From the NCBI GenBank assembly GCA_946800325.1, contig OX326960.1, forward strand, positions 49,657,355 to 49,721,354: 64,000 bases of DNA, written 5' to 3'. A program made the position numbers and the translations under genes. How positions within the stretch are numbered: the first letter of the stretch is position 1; every line of letters starts with the position of its first letter. This stretch comes from Luzula sylvatica. Its lineage: Eukaryota > Streptophyta > Magnoliopsida > Poales > Juncaceae. The notes under the pieces were generated by a model. That model had not been told where the DNA came from. It searched no databases and saw only the letters and a program-made list of their open reading frames with translations. Of this stretch, positions 35,120-48,472 are shown one piece after another.

Positions 35120-35139
35120 ATATTATAAAATTGAAGAAC

Positions 35140-35570
35140 TAAAGAGTTTTGAGGTTTCTTGACAATGAATAAAAAAAAAAAATGCAAATTTGAGCTTTTT
35201 CCAAATTTGAAATTCGAGATTCAAAATGTCGGAATATCAATAACTCAATATTGCCTTAAAAAAAGAACTCGATATTTGAAATCTCGGGTTAATACATATT
35301 CAGAACTCGAGATGTAAAATCTCGGGTTTTAGAAATTCAGAACTCGCGTTACGTGGTACCCAATATTTCAAATCTCAGGTTATATATCCCCAAAAGAAAT
35401 TGGGGCTATATCCAACATGAGATTTGAAATCTTGGTTTCATATAGGACTTGGAATATATAAAACCGGATATTTCAAATCCTGGTTAATCCTATATCCAGA
35501 ACTCGGCATACATCAGATAACGAAAGATTGCAAATGCAGAATTTACATCCAACCCAGATTTCAAATCCTG
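35140..35570. repeat. Array of ACTCGAGATTTGAAATCTCGGGTT-type palindromes
   Basis: At least six degenerate copies of a palindromic unit with core ATTTGAAAT flanked by CTCG/CGAG or CCTGG variants, at about 35,205, 35,268, 35,308, 35,370, 35,421, 35,472 and 35,555. It lies immediately upstream of the CRM gene and covers its promoter region. Confidence 0.65.
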
Positions 35571-35686
35571 GATTTTGTATATATGCCTCCAAAACATGAA
35601 ATATCGTCTTCTCGCTCTCTCACTCACTCTCTCTCTCTCAGCTCGCTCACACACTCCCGATAACGCACCCTCCCTACTCCATTGCC

Positions 35687-36432
35687 ATGCCTGTGTTCTC
35701 CTCTCCTCTCTCTTCTTCATCGACATTCCTGCCGAAGGCTAGACAACGCGAAATTCAACCACAATTACCAACTGACCCCCCGTCACGTGTCAAAATCCCA
35801 ACAGCTCCATGGATGACGACGCCTCCAGACCATGACCACCTCTCCGACCCTCTCAATACCGGACCCGCAGACCCCTCCATACGCCAATCATCCAGAACAC
35901 GCTCTCTCACCTCACGAATACCTGGTGGGCGCACGAGAAAGACGGTTCTTGAGATCATAAAATCCGTGAAATCATTGCAACAATTAGACCCAATTGACCA
36001 ATTTGAAGAACAATTTGATATATTCGAAGAACGTGGTAAGGAGATCGAGAAACCAAATTTGCCATGGGTTGGAGGCAAGACCGAGAGAGATAATGAAATT
36101 ATGGTTTTCAGGAGAGAGAAACAGATTAAAGAGGTCACTGAAGCGGAGAAAAGAATACCAGCAGAGGAATTGGAGAGGTTGAGAAAGGAAGGAAGAAGGA
36201 TGAAGATGTTAGTAAATACTAAAATTTCACTTTCCTTTTTCTTAACTAGTAATTGGCACTAATATAAATATACATGAATATACAATGCAAAGCTGGACAA
36301 GAGCAAAGAAAGCTGGGGTTACAAGTGAAGTCATAGAAGAAATAGAAAGAACTTGGAGACATAACGAACTGGCAATGGTCAAAATCGTTGACCCGTTAAG
36401 GAAAAACATGGAGCGAGCACACGAAATTCTCG

Positions 36433-36478
<46 letters not shown>

Positions 36479-38504
36479 TAAATTACTCTGTTTTGATGTT
36501 CTCGATTATTCAGGCCAAAACAGGAGGTTTGGTAGTCTTGAGAAGGGCAGACAAACTGGTAATTTACAGGAACCCCCCTAAAAAATCCAAAAATGCTTCT
36601 TTTTCATCAGAAGAAATTACAATACAAGGGAGCTTGTATGAGAGAGAAACAGACAGACTATTAGACAGTCTGGGCCCACGGTTCATAGACTGGTGGTGGA
36701 ACGGCCCACTGCCAGTGGATGCGGATTTATTACCCGAATTTATTTCTGGTTTTAAGACCCCTTATAGAAGGTGTCCACCTGGCGTTCAAGTTGCTCTCTC
36801 TGACAACGAGCTGACGTGGCTTCGTCTCATTACTCGATCTTTGCCCACTCATTTTGCTCTCGGTACATACATGTCTTGTGAAATTGTCAATGTGATTCTT
36901 AATTTCGTTTACTTCGTTAATATTTGTTTTTTTATTTTGTGAAAAGGGAGAAGTAAAAGGCTTCAAGGCTTAGCAGAGGCGATAATAAAATTATGGGAGA
37001 AAAGTCTCGTTGCGAAAATCGCAATAAAAGTTGGTCTTTTGGATACCAATCATGTCGTGATGGCCTCAGAACTCAAGGTATTTTTCACCTATATCCCTAC
37101 AAAAATGGAAATATCAATTATAACCCTCCAAAGCATGAAATATAAGAAATATAAAAAATACCCTTGCAAAATATAAGAATTCATCAATACCCGTCGTCTC
37201 CTATTTTTTTGGAAATTAAGAAAATATATTGTTATTTTTGCAGCAACTCACAGGAGGAGTGGTTATATTAAGAAATAAAGATTTCATAATTTTATATAGA
37301 GGAAAAGATTTTATCACCGAAAAAATTGCTAATTCCATAAGCGAAAGAGAAATGGAAATTCATGAGATACAAGATAAAGAAGAAGAAGCAAGGAGCAAAG
37401 CGGTTAATTATTTTCGGTTATTGGATCGAAGCGTAAATTACACGGGTTCCAGCGGGTCGTTTAGGGAGTACCAAGATTTAAAATCGAGTTATTTCGAGGG
37501 CGAAAATGAAAATTATGCGGATATGATGCGATTGGTGGCCGAAAAGGAAAATTTGGTTAAGGAAATTAGAGACCAAGAAAATCAACTCTTTAGTGTATGA
37601 TTATTTTGCAGTTTACCTTTTTTAAACTCTTTTTTCTATTTTCTTTGTTTATTGTTTATTTGTTTTATTTTACAGCTTAGTAAAAAGATACAGAAATCAG
37701 AGAGAGAGATGGAAAAATTACATACTATATCAGGGTCTATTATGCAAAATTCCGATAAAGAGCTTTTAACCGAAGAGGAAAAACGAACTTTTCGATCAAT
37801 TGGTCGCAGAATGGACCAATGTTTAAAACTCGGTATATAATTTCAAATTTTAAATTTTTTCCAATTTGAATTTATTAAAAAGATTTGTTTTTATAGGGAG
37901 GAGAGGTATTTATGATGGAGTAATTGCGAATGCACACCAGCACTGGAAACACAGAGAGGTCGTAAAAGTAATTACGCAACAAACCGAGATTACAAGTGTA
38001 ATTTACACTGCAAAGCTTTTAGAACTAATGACAGGTGGCAATTTATTGGCCATGGATAAAGTTAGGAGCCATTATGAGATTTTAATTTATCGAGGGAAAA
38101 ATTACAAACGTCCGTTGAAATTATTGCCTGATAATTTGTTGAATAAAAAAGAGGCTTTCAAGAGATCCATCGAGGTTCAGAGGCGAGGGGTAAGTTTGTA
38201 ATTTGAAAATTTTGAAGGGTATTTTTGCATATAAGTTAACTCTTTTGAGCATATAAGTATTTCTTTTCGTTGCAGTCAATGAAGTTTTATGCTCGGAGGA
38301 GAGAACAATCAATCATGAATCTGAAGCTTAGACTGGTAAATGAACTTATTTTGCTTTGATAAAATTTGAATTTAACAAACTTTTTTTAGTTGAATTGGTT
38401 TGTTGAAAAAATATGATAAATTCAACAATGAATGCTTTTTGTAGAAATATTTGGAAGCAGAAATTGCGAAAATAGCCTCGAAGAAAGCTGAAATGCCGAG
38501 TTAA
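35687..38504 (+). CDS. CRM-domain group II intron splicing factor (CRS1/CFM-like), chloroplast
   Basis: Nine coding exons (35687-36207, 36293-36434, 36514-36862, 36947-37077, 37244-37594, 37676-37832, 37897-38189, 38276-38335, 38445-38504) total 2,064 nt, 687 aa. The N-terminal 60 residues are Ser/Pro-rich, then comes a TAPWM motif seen in plastid CRM proteins; the segment before it fits a transit peptide. Three CRM RNA-binding domains follow: about residues 174-245 ([30 protein letters not shown]), 317-425 ([46 protein letters not shown]) and 528-630 ([36 protein letters not shown]). A Lys/Glu-rich coiled coil lies between the second and third. Family role: splicing of organellar group II introns. 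CRS1 is the nearest three-domain homologue I recall; the exact orthologue is unsure. Intron 2 carries a (TC)n tract right after its donor. Confidence 0.9.
36435..36476 (+). repeat. (TC)n microsatellite directly after a splice donor
   Basis: About 19 TC repeats begin at the second base of the 79-nt intron of the CRM gene, so over half of the intron is microsatellite. Length change would alter intron size and the polypyrimidine context. Confidence 0.8.
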
Positions 38505-38767
38505 TACACATAGGTCCAAAGCAAGAAATATTTTTTAGGGTTGTACTTTTAAGAACACATGCCAAATAATCGGAGATAAAAATGTATTTATTTGTTTATA
38601 ATTTGGTGATTTGTAAAATTAGACACCATTAGCTTATAATTTGGTGATTCTTGGCGATATTACCCATTCATTTTGCAGAATTTTAATGTTCTGATGAGCA
38701 CAAACATAGTATAATTTAGCTTTGTACCAGTTTGTTTTCATTCTCTCCTTTGAAAAGCTTGTCTGGG

Positions 38768-39241
38768 GCATTTCATCGAACAGAATGTGAGCAAAGCACT
38801 TTACACACATTCTTTAAAATGAATTTTTGTTTTTTGAGCCTTCCATCTAGCATCTCTTGAACAAATTCCATATGTTCTCAGAGGCATTTCATCGAACATA
38901 ATGTCAGCAGCTACAGCCATGCATCTTCTCGTTAGATTAACAATATTTCTCATTCTGTCCTCTTCCAAGTTTTTGTGGGGCATTTCATCAAACACAACAT
39001 GAGCAAAGCAGTTTCCACACATTCTTTAATGATTTTTTGTTTAAACATTGAGCCTTCCATCTAGCATCTCTTGAACAAATTCCATATGTTCTCAGAGGCA
39101 TTTCATCGAACACAATGTCAGCAACTACAGCCCTGCTCTTCTCGTTAGATTAACAATATTTTTCATTCTGTCATCTTCTAGTTTTTGTGGGGCATTTCAT
39201 CAAACACATGAGCATAACAGTTTAGACATAAGTTTTAAAAG
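38768..39241 (-). pseudogene. Tandemly duplicated PPR-gene relic
   Basis: Two and a fraction copies of a unit of about 211 bp. On the minus strand each unit encodes two [VM]FDEMP cores: VFDEMPHKNLEEDRMRNIVN and ADI(M/V)FDEMPLRTYGICSRD. VFDEMP is the hallmark start of the P/L PPR motif (ARKVFDEMPERN). Frames are broken by stops and indels and the spacing is not that of functional repeats. Probably a fragment of a PPR gene that has been amplified in place. Confidence 0.6.
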
Positions 39242-39870
39242 GGAGTTGAACCCAATGTGAGCAGGACATCGCTTCTTCTAGAAAACCACATTCAAGCTGT
39301 GTTCTCTCTCCAAAATTAGCGCTGCTTTCGAACACAGCTTTGCAATTTTCATGGCAAAAAGAATTGAAGAAAAGAGCAAAAAGAAAGCAATTTACATGGC
39401 AAAAGGAAATATGAAGAAAAGAGCAAAAAGAAAGGGGGGGTTTGTCAGACAACCACTGCACCATCCACCCAGCCGAAGCTGAGTAGAACGATCATCTACA
39501 GCCACTGATCACCCCGAGAGGAAATCTGAACCGTTAATCACGCTCTGATGCAGTGGTCTGGATTCATCAACCAGACTGTGGTGCCTGTCTCCTGATCACT
39601 CAAGAATACAGTTGTACGATCCTATAGAACAGATCCTGTTCAAGTAAGGTCGTGCTAATCGTTCTCCCGTCTAACTATATAACTATCTCCGCTTTTACAT
39701 CAACAAACAAGGTGGGACTAATGTTAAGAGGTGCATATGAAACTATCCAGTAGTCTTTATATAATACTGTTAAATGTAAGTCCATAACTCTGGCAGGTAC
39801 TTAAGGGCTTAAGTGGGCTGACCAGAATCCGGCCTGTTAAAATATTTCTTTTTTCTATTTTGGCGGGTAC
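39242..39870. other. Intergenic DNA 5' of MON2
   Basis: No supported gene. The MON2 promoter and leader should be in the last few hundred bases; the sequence becomes GC-richer from about 39,860. Confidence 0.4.
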
Positions 39871-40000
39871 AATGTGTTCGACCCGAAACCCGTTATGTCC
39901 TTTCACTCTTCAGATCTCCGAGACCTTCTTCTTCTTCCCCACTGAAAACAAAGAGAATCAGAGAAAGTCTCGAGCTCGGATCGGGATCAGAGAATCAGAG

Positions 40001-43000
40001 ATGGCGTTAATGCGGGCGCTGGAGGCGGATCTACGTGCACTCTCAGCTGAGTCTCGCCGCCGGTATCCAGCTGTCAAGGATGCCGCGGAGCACGCCATCA
40101 TCAAGGTCAAATTGTGCCAGCGTCAATCTTAAATCTTCGTTCATTTACTGTTCATTGCTAATTTAGTAAATATTTCGTGAATAAGAGTAATTTGAACTGA
40201 CTTACACATACGTTGTTAATGTTTTCAGTTGCGTTCTCTATCTAGCCCAAAGGAAATTGCGCAGAATGATGATATATTGCGAATCTTCCTGATGGCATGC
40301 GATGTAAAATCAGTGAAATTAAGTGTCATTGGTCTCTCTTGCTTGCAAAAGCTCATATCACATGATGCTGTGGCTCCATCAGCTCTTAAAGATATATTGT
40401 CCACTCTTAAAACCGTGAGTTTAGTTTAGATTTTCTCAACTAAAACGAAAATTTTCATTTTTTCTTCTTCTCTAATCCTCAATTATTTGCTTGTAATTTG
40501 ATTCAGCATGCAGAGATGAACGACGAGAGCGTTCAACTCAAAACATTGCAAACTATTTTAATCATATTTCAGTCACATTTACACCCTCAAAATGAGGTAA
40601 AAATACAATTACTACATAATGTAATTAACTTAAAATCGCTGAGTTACACTCTAATATTTTACTTTCAGGATAACATGGCTCAAGCTATTGGGATAAGTCT
40701 AAAATTACTTGAAAGCAATCGATCTTCTGACAGTGTTCGCAAGTAATTAAATTTAATTGGAAAATATAGTATCAATTTCGAATTTTGATATTTATTATTT
40801 TGTACTTTTTTTTGTGTAGTACTGCTGCAGCGACTTTTAGACAGGCCGTAGCGTTGGTATTCGATACCGTTGCGAGTACCGAAAATCTTCCTTCTGGTAA
40901 AGCTGCTTCTACGAGTCGTACCAGTTCTGTCACTGATAGTGTCACTCGTAGCTTTCGGCTCTCAGTGTAATAAATTCTCTCTCCTCTCATTTCAATATTC
41001 TTTCTATATATTTATTTTTCTTTAATATGTACAATTAAATTTGGATAGCTCAATAGAGAGTGAAGTGTTAGTGAGAGAAGAGATGAGCAAAGAAGGGAAA
41101 TTAGGGCTAAGATTGCTCGAAGATCTAACAGCTCTTGCTTCAGGTGGATCTGTATGTGCGATAATTACATGCCTTTTATTTTATTTTTATGTTTTTAAAT
41201 TATTGTTATTATTAAATTAATCAAGTTGATTATTTTTTATTAAATTTTAGGCTGTATGGTTGAGGTCTACTTCAGTTCAGAGAATTTTTGCTCTCGATAT
41301 ACTTGAGTGAGTATTCTTTCTCAATTCTAAATTTCAAAATGAATTATTTTTTTCTTGATAGTTCATAATTATAGCTTGTTAATTTTTATAGGTTTGTGTT
41401 GTCTAATTATGTTGCTGTATTTCGAACTTTGTTACCCTACCAACAGGTTTTAATTCAGTAAATAATTCAATTATAGCTTATTTTATTTGCTTTTATTTTG
41501 ATATTTTCTATGTTGAAGTCGTGCATTATGTATACATTTATTAGGTTTTGAGGCACCAGATATGTTCTCTCCTCATGACTTCACTACGGACAAATATTGA
41601 GGTAATTATTGATTAATTTTTTTTTATCTCAAATTTTTATTGAATTTTTTTTTTTAATCCTAGCTTGAAGGAGAAGCAGGAGAACCCACTTTTCGCAGAT
41701 TGGTTCTTCGATCCGTTGCTCATATAATTAGGCTTTATAGCCCTTCTCTTGTCACAGAAAGCGAGGTATATTATTTATTGATTTATTCTCTCTATATATT
41801 TTTTAAAATAAATTATTAACTTAAATTCGCGTTAATCTTTTTTGCATTGATAGGTTTTTCTTAACATGTTGGTGAAAGTAACTCGACTCGATTTGCCACT
41901 TTGGCACCGCATACTTGTACTAGAAATTCTTAGAGTGAGATTCATAATTTCATAAGCTTTATATACAAGCTAATCTATATAATTTCCTTGTATTAAATTT
42001 TGATTCTTTCATTGCGCAAATTAGGGATTTTGTGTAGAAGCTTGTACTCTCCGTCTCCTTTTCCAAACATTTGACATGTAAATCGAAACTAACTTCACTA
42101 TTTTTTTGTTATAATTATTATTTTAATGTTTATTATATAATTTTTTTTTTCTAATCTTTGTAGGAATCCAAAGAATACAAATGTTGTAGAGAACATGGTC
42201 AGATCATTAGCTCTAGTTGTTTCTACTACACAAATGGTATTTTCTTTTTCATTTTTATTACAATATTATTCTTTTTCTTTATACAATACAAGGGAATAAT
42301 GCATTTTTTTAATTTAGGTTTCAGATTCGAGCGAGGAGAGTCTCGCAGCCGTTGCTGGCATGTTCAGCAGTAAAGCTAAAGGTTCTCAACACACTTAATT
42401 TCAAAATATGAAATCAATCATAAATTCAAATAAATAAATAATTTATTATTTTATTTTTAGGAATTGAATGGAGTATGGACAATGATGCATCGAACAATGC
42501 AGTATTGGTTGCGAGCGAGGCTCACGCAATCACTTTGGCCATTGAAGGTCTTTTAGGTGTTGTTTTCACCGTTGCTACTCTCACTGACGAGGCCGTTGAT
42601 GCTGGTGAGGTCAGTAATTTAATTTAATTTAATTTTTATTCAGTAATTTAATAGTTTCGAAATCAATCTTTAATATATTTTTTATTTTGGTTTAGCTAAA
42701 ATCACCTAAAGGAGAAAATGATCGAATTGAATGCACAGAACAAACGGCTGTTTTGTGTATTTCTATGGTTGATTCAACTTGGTTAACTATTCTAGATGCT
42801 CTCTCTCTTATTTTAACAAGGTACGTATTTAATATATTTTTATTATTTATATGAATTATTGAAATGGGATTGTTTTTTGGCAGATCACAGGGAGAAGCGA
42901 TTATATTGGAAATACTGAAAGGATATCAAGCATTCACTCAGGTTATTTAATATAAACTTTATTTTATTTGATGGCAATTCTGTGAATATTAACAACTTGG

Positions 43001-46000
43001 GCTGTTTCAGGCATGTGGAGTTTTGGGTGCTGTGGAGCCATTAAATACCTTTCTTGCCTCACTTTGCAAATTCACAATCAATATTCCAACCGAAACTGAG
43101 AGGAGAAGGTAATATCAAATCATCAATTCAATTCATTTTGTATGTAGGACTTGGAGGTTTTTTAAAAACCGTTTTTTCAGTTCGGTGATGATGTCACCTG
43201 GATCGAAGAGGACAGAACCTTTGCCAGATCAGCGCGAGAGTATTGTTCTTACCCCCAAGAACGTGCAGGTTTGACTAAAATAAATTATATTAAATGGAAA
43301 TAAATTCGAGAATTTGTTACAATATTTAAATTTTTTTATTTTTGTTTTGCAGGCATTGAGGACGATGTTCAATGTAGCACATCGCTTGCATAATTTCCTT
43401 GGCCCATCTTGGAGTTTGGTATACCAATTTCAATTATTTGTATTTTTATTATTACAAAAACAAATTTAGATTTCCTTTTTTTAATTAAAATTTATTTTTT
43501 ATGCAATGATGGTAGGTTTTGGAGACGCTAGCAGCGCTAGATCGAGCTATTCATTCTCCATATGCTTCTACACAGGTTAAAAGCTTCTCTCAATTCTTTT
43601 AATATTTTTTAATTTGTGTAATAAATATTTATTATTATATTAATTTTAACTATATTTATTTACAGGAGGTTTCTACTTCTGTATCACGGGTTTCAAGAGA
43701 GTCCTCCGGTCAATACAGTGATTTCCACATTCTCTCCTCTTTAAACTCTCAGGTAAGAATTCAAATTATTGCGTTAAATTTTATGATGAAAATTTGATGG
43801 TTTAAATTTATTTGTTTGTTTGGAGTCAAGTTGTTTGAGAGTTCAGCATTGATGAACGTATCCGCAGTGAACTCGCTTCTCTCGGCATTGCGCCAGCTGT
43901 CCAGCCAGTTCATCTCCGCCCAAAACGTGACAAGTGTCGCCTTCTCTGTTCAACGCATGACGACCATTCTCATCAATAATTTGCACAGTATTTTTTTTTT
44001 TTTCATTTTGCTACTCTTAAATAATAAATATTTAATTTGTGATATTGATCTGATCCAAATTTATTTTTCAGGAGCTGAACCGATATGGGATCAAATTGCT
44101 TCCCATCTTATTGAGGTGATGTCATGAACTATGATATTTAATTTTTAATTCATGTTATGTATAGCGTACGATTTGACAAGTAAATTTGAATTGTAGCTTT
44201 GTGATTGCTCGAACCCTAAATTGAGAAGCATGGCTCTCGAAGCATTAGACCAGTCTATTTGTGCAGTCTTAAGCTCTGAAAATATTCAAGTGAGTGAGCA
44301 CATAGCCTTTACTGTTCGTAATTATCAATTATTTTTGGATTTATGTGATATTTTACTTTTTTTTGTCCTCTAGGTGAAAAAAGGAAGTGAAAAGGAGCAG
44401 CCATTTGAGTGTGCTGTATTATCTCCATTATTAGGTCTATACGAGACGAATAAAAATGTTGATGTTCATATTGGGGTCCTCAAAATCCTTTTGCATGTAC
44501 TAGAGGTAGTATTTCTATTCACTCTAAATATTTGACTCGTTATTTTTATTATCTTTATTAACTCAAATTTTGTGTCAGAGATGCGGAGAAAAACTATACT
44601 ATAGTTGGCCCAATGTCCTTGAAATGCTAAGGTTTGTTCTTCCTTCAATAATCTGGTATTGGTTTCTCGGTTTTGTTATAAAAATGTATTGAAATCAAGA
44701 TTCTATTCTAGGTCTGTTGCTGATACGTCAGACATGGAACTTATCCCGTTAGGGTTTCAAGTAAATATCTGACTTTCCTCTATTTTTTAAATACAATTAG
44801 CATTTTTCTGATAATTTCAATTTATTGTTTTGCAGAGCATACGTGTGATCATGAATGAAGAACTTTCGACAATACCTGTACAGTGGCTCGATCAGTAAGC
44901 ATACCAATTTATTTTTTTTATGAAAAATTGTAACTATCAATTTTACTTATTTAATTTCATAATTGTAGATGCATGGAAGTAACTGGGTCATATGGATCTC
45001 AAAACGAAGAATTAAATATAAGTTTAACCGCAATTGGGCTTCTGTGGGCCGCTACAGATTTTATTGCCAAAGGATTAGTAAACAAGCCTATAGAAAACGG
45101 TACCATTTATTTATTTAATTTAATTTCATTATCTTTTTCTTTTCTTTTCTATCTCAAATCAATAATATTATGAGGTGTATTTGTAGATAGTGGGTCTGAA
45201 ATTAAAAACGAGAATGTGGCTGATTATAACAAGTTACTTTTCTCGGTATTCTCCATATTGCAAAAGCTTGGTTCTGACGAGAGGCCTGAGGTACTTATTA
45301 TTTTTTTAAAAATATGAATTTAAATTAGTAAATACCACTGATATTTATGTGATGAGTTATTTTAATACGATCCAAACTTTATAGGTAAGAAATTCTGCAA
45401 TAAGGACTCTTTTCAAGACTCTTGGAAGTCACGGCCAAAAAATCTCGAAAAGTATGTGGGAAGATTGTCTCTGGATGTATGTTTTCCCCATTTTGGATTG
45501 TGTTTCCCGTCTGGTAATTAATTTTTGTTCAACTTTATTAATTATTTTTCATAATTATAATATTTTTTTTTTATTTTTTTTTTCTAAGGCTTCCACGTCA
45601 TCAAAGGATGAATGGCAAGGCAAAGAGTTAGGCACAAGGGGCGGAAAGGCTGTTCACATGCTTATTCACCACAGGTACATAATATAAACATAAAAAAAAA
45701 CCTAAATTTAGTTAACCATAGTTTTTTAATGTTAATATATATTTCATTAATTATACTTTTATTTATTTTTTCAATATTTACAGTCGTAACACAGCACAGA
45801 AACAATGGGACGAAACTATCGTTCTTGTATTGGGTGGCATTGCAAGACTTTTAATATCCTTCTTTCCTCTCCTTCAGTCCTTAAAAAATTTCTCATCTGG
45901 TAAGTTGTTATTTTTTTAAAAAAAAAAATCGTAATATATTATTTACGCAGATAATATTGAATTTTAAATGTTAAAACCATTTTGCAGGATGGGAGATTTT

Positions 46001-48472
46001 ACTAGAATTTGTGAAAAATAGTATATTGAATGGGAGTAAAGAAGTTGCACTTGCTGCAATTAACTGTTTACAGTCTCTCGTTAGTTCTCATTGCCCCAAG
46101 GTAAATTATTCGAATTAATTTTTTTTTTTAATTTCGTTATGATTTATATTCTTTATCTCGACGAATGATTTGTTAGGGAAATCTAGAAGCTTCGTACATC
46201 AAGTCTATGCTCGATGTTTACGAATTGGCCCTTCAAACTTCTCCAAATTACAAAAGCAACTCCGCTGATCAGGTGAAGCAGGAAATTCTTCGTGGCCTTG
46301 GTAATGTATCTAATTCAACAAACATTTTTATTTATTAATATATTATCTCTAGTAGGCAATTGCCTACTATTCAAAAAAAAAAAAAACATTTTACTTTTTG
46401 ATCCATTTTTGTAATTATTTTCTTTTCTGTACATTCAGGACTTTTGTACTTTCAAGCTCAATCATTATTTGACACTGACATGTATTTACGCCTCACATCC
46501 ATTCTTCACACCACTATTCGAAATTCAAAGGGCTCTGACGACTTCGAAAACGAAGTGGTATGTTCATACGAAGGGGAATTTACATATTTACCCATCCAAA
46601 ACCCCAAAATATCGTATTTACCCTTCCAAAATAAAAATATCATATGTACCCTTTCAAAAATATAAACTTACAAAATATTAAAAATAATCCAAATCGTTAA
46701 CTGATGTTTAAATCTGTCAAGTTAATCATACTTTAATTTTACTAATCCAGGGTAAAAATGATATTTTTATTTTGGAAGGGTAAATATGATATTTTTGGTT
46801 TTTAAAAGGGTAAATATATAATCCGTAACAATTGTTCTTCTATAACAGGGCAACGTGTCTCCAGTACAAAGGACCGTATTAGACATAATACCGAAGCTTA
46901 GACCAACAGAATCTCTCCCCACAATGTGGGGCCCACTTCTGCGCGAACTCCTCTGCTATCTCATTGGATTCGACGCCTCTCCAGACCGATCGAAAGACCA
47001 AAATGGAAATCTAACCAAGGGAACTGGAGCGGGGCCCAGTACTTCCTTCGATCCTTCTGGTTTGGGGGGAGCCAGTGAGACGACGACATGTGGCTGGAGC
47101 TCATTGTTCGTCGAGAAACTTCTTCCTATAATTGTTGATATCTATGTTGATGCCCCGCCTAGTGAGAGATTCACTGCTTCTCCTGAACTAATCAAAGGTC
47201 TTGGAAGGTAATGTTTATAGTTTATATTTACACCCCTACAAAACTGAAAATATCATGGATACCCCTACAAAATATAGAAGTACCATAAACTAAATAACTA
47301 TTTGAATGATTAGGTGCATGAATACAAGGAGAGACAACCCAACAGGGTCTCTATGGAGGATTTCATTGGACTGTTTCAACAAACTAGTCTCTGACGACGT
47401 CAGAACAGTATCATCTCCAAATAACGAAAATATTAATAATAATACAAGCGAAATGAGTGCGTACAAGTTAACTAGGGCGAGAGTATGGAAGGAAGTTTCG
47501 GACGTATATGATATTTTTCTAGTGGGCTCGTGTGGCCGTGCATTGACTTCAGATGTACTAAAAGCGGATGAATTAATCGAGATGAATTTTCTCAAAGTTC
47601 TCGGTGATTTCGTTCTGAAACGCCAATTAGATGCCCCTCTCGAGGTCATTTTCGTCTTTTATTCTATTTACTTATTTATTTGTATTTAATTGATAATTTC
47701 GAGTGTAGATAATAGAGAGGCTCGTTACGGCTTTGGATAGATGTGCATCGAGAACCGGATCTTTGCCTTTAGAAACTGTTGGATTATTGCCTCCTAATTG
47801 TAGCCGGTTTTCTCTTAGCTGTTTGCAAATGATGTTTTCTTTATGCAGGTATATTATATTATATTATATCATTAATAATATATATTTATTTATTTCTTTT
47901 GATTGTTATAGTTACGTATCAAAAGATGGGTGGAATTCTTCGAGGTCTCGAGTTAGCAATGTCGTGATTGTAATTCTCATGAAGAGATGCGAAGTTATAC
48001 TAAACCAGTTCTTGAGAGACGAGAATTCCTTGGGTATTTCTGTAATTTTCTTACTAATTGCCTTTTTTAGGGTTTTGAATTTTCTCGTCGATCCTTACAG
48101 GTGAAAGGCTATTACCAAGCGTGAGGACCGAAGAGGCGATATTCGTACTTCAAGAGCTCGCGAGACTCGTTATTCATTCTGACACCCTGGATTCTCTCCC
48201 TTTACCGATGTATTTACAAGAGAGTTTGAAGAAGAAGGAATCTTGCGAACACGTCCATTTATTGGTTCTGTTCCCATCGCTTTGCGAGCTTGTCGTATCC
48301 AGGTTTGAATTCGATTCGTCTTTTTCCCAAATGCAAAATGTCAAAATATCACGTATACCCCTTAACACATATGTGGTTGAATTGTGATTATAGGGAAGCG
48401 AGATTAAGGGAGCTAGTACAAGTGCTTCTTAGACTGATTTCGTCTGAACTCGGTCTACAACACCTCACTTGA
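40001..48472 (+). CDS. MON2: MON2 homologue (Arf-GEF-like trafficking regulator)
   Basis: Forty-three coding exons give 4,719 nt, 1,572 aa. Boundaries: 40001-40105, 40229-40414, 40507-40596, 40669-40742, 40820-40966, 41049-41151, 41251-41306, 41392-41446, 41545-41601, 41664-41765, 41854-41934, 42025-42077, 42164-42236, 42318-42381, 42461-42609, 42696-42820, 42884-42941, 43011-43108, 43181-43268, 43353-43418, 43516-43575, 43666-43752, 43831-43987, 44072-44115, 44197-44289, 44374-44505, 44579-44631, 44712-44760, 44836-44894, 44969-45099, 45187-45290, 45385-45513, 45589-45674, 45784-45899, 45988-46100, 46177-46300, 46439-46557, 46849-47207, 47314-47644, 47709-47848, 47912-48033, 48101-48302, 48394-48472. 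The start MALMRALEADLRALSAESRRRYPAVKDAAEHAI is the DCB-like N-terminus; IGLSCLQKLI, FRQAVALVFD, LLWAATDF and RNSAIRTLFKTLGSHG are HEAT/ARM segments. Family role: large scaffold related to BIG/GBF Arf-GEFs but lacking Sec7, acting with a flippase at endosome-Golgi. No Sec7 domain seen. Confidence 0.93.
46577..46822. repeat. Foldback repeat in MON2 intron 37
   Basis: The left half (ATATTTACCCATCCAAAA, CGTATTTACCCTTCCAAAAT) is the reverse complement of the right half (ATTTTGGAAGGGTAAATA, AAAAGGGTAAATATAT). The 291-nt intron is almost entirely this element. Related by motif to the LBD-intron MITE. Confidence 0.75.
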
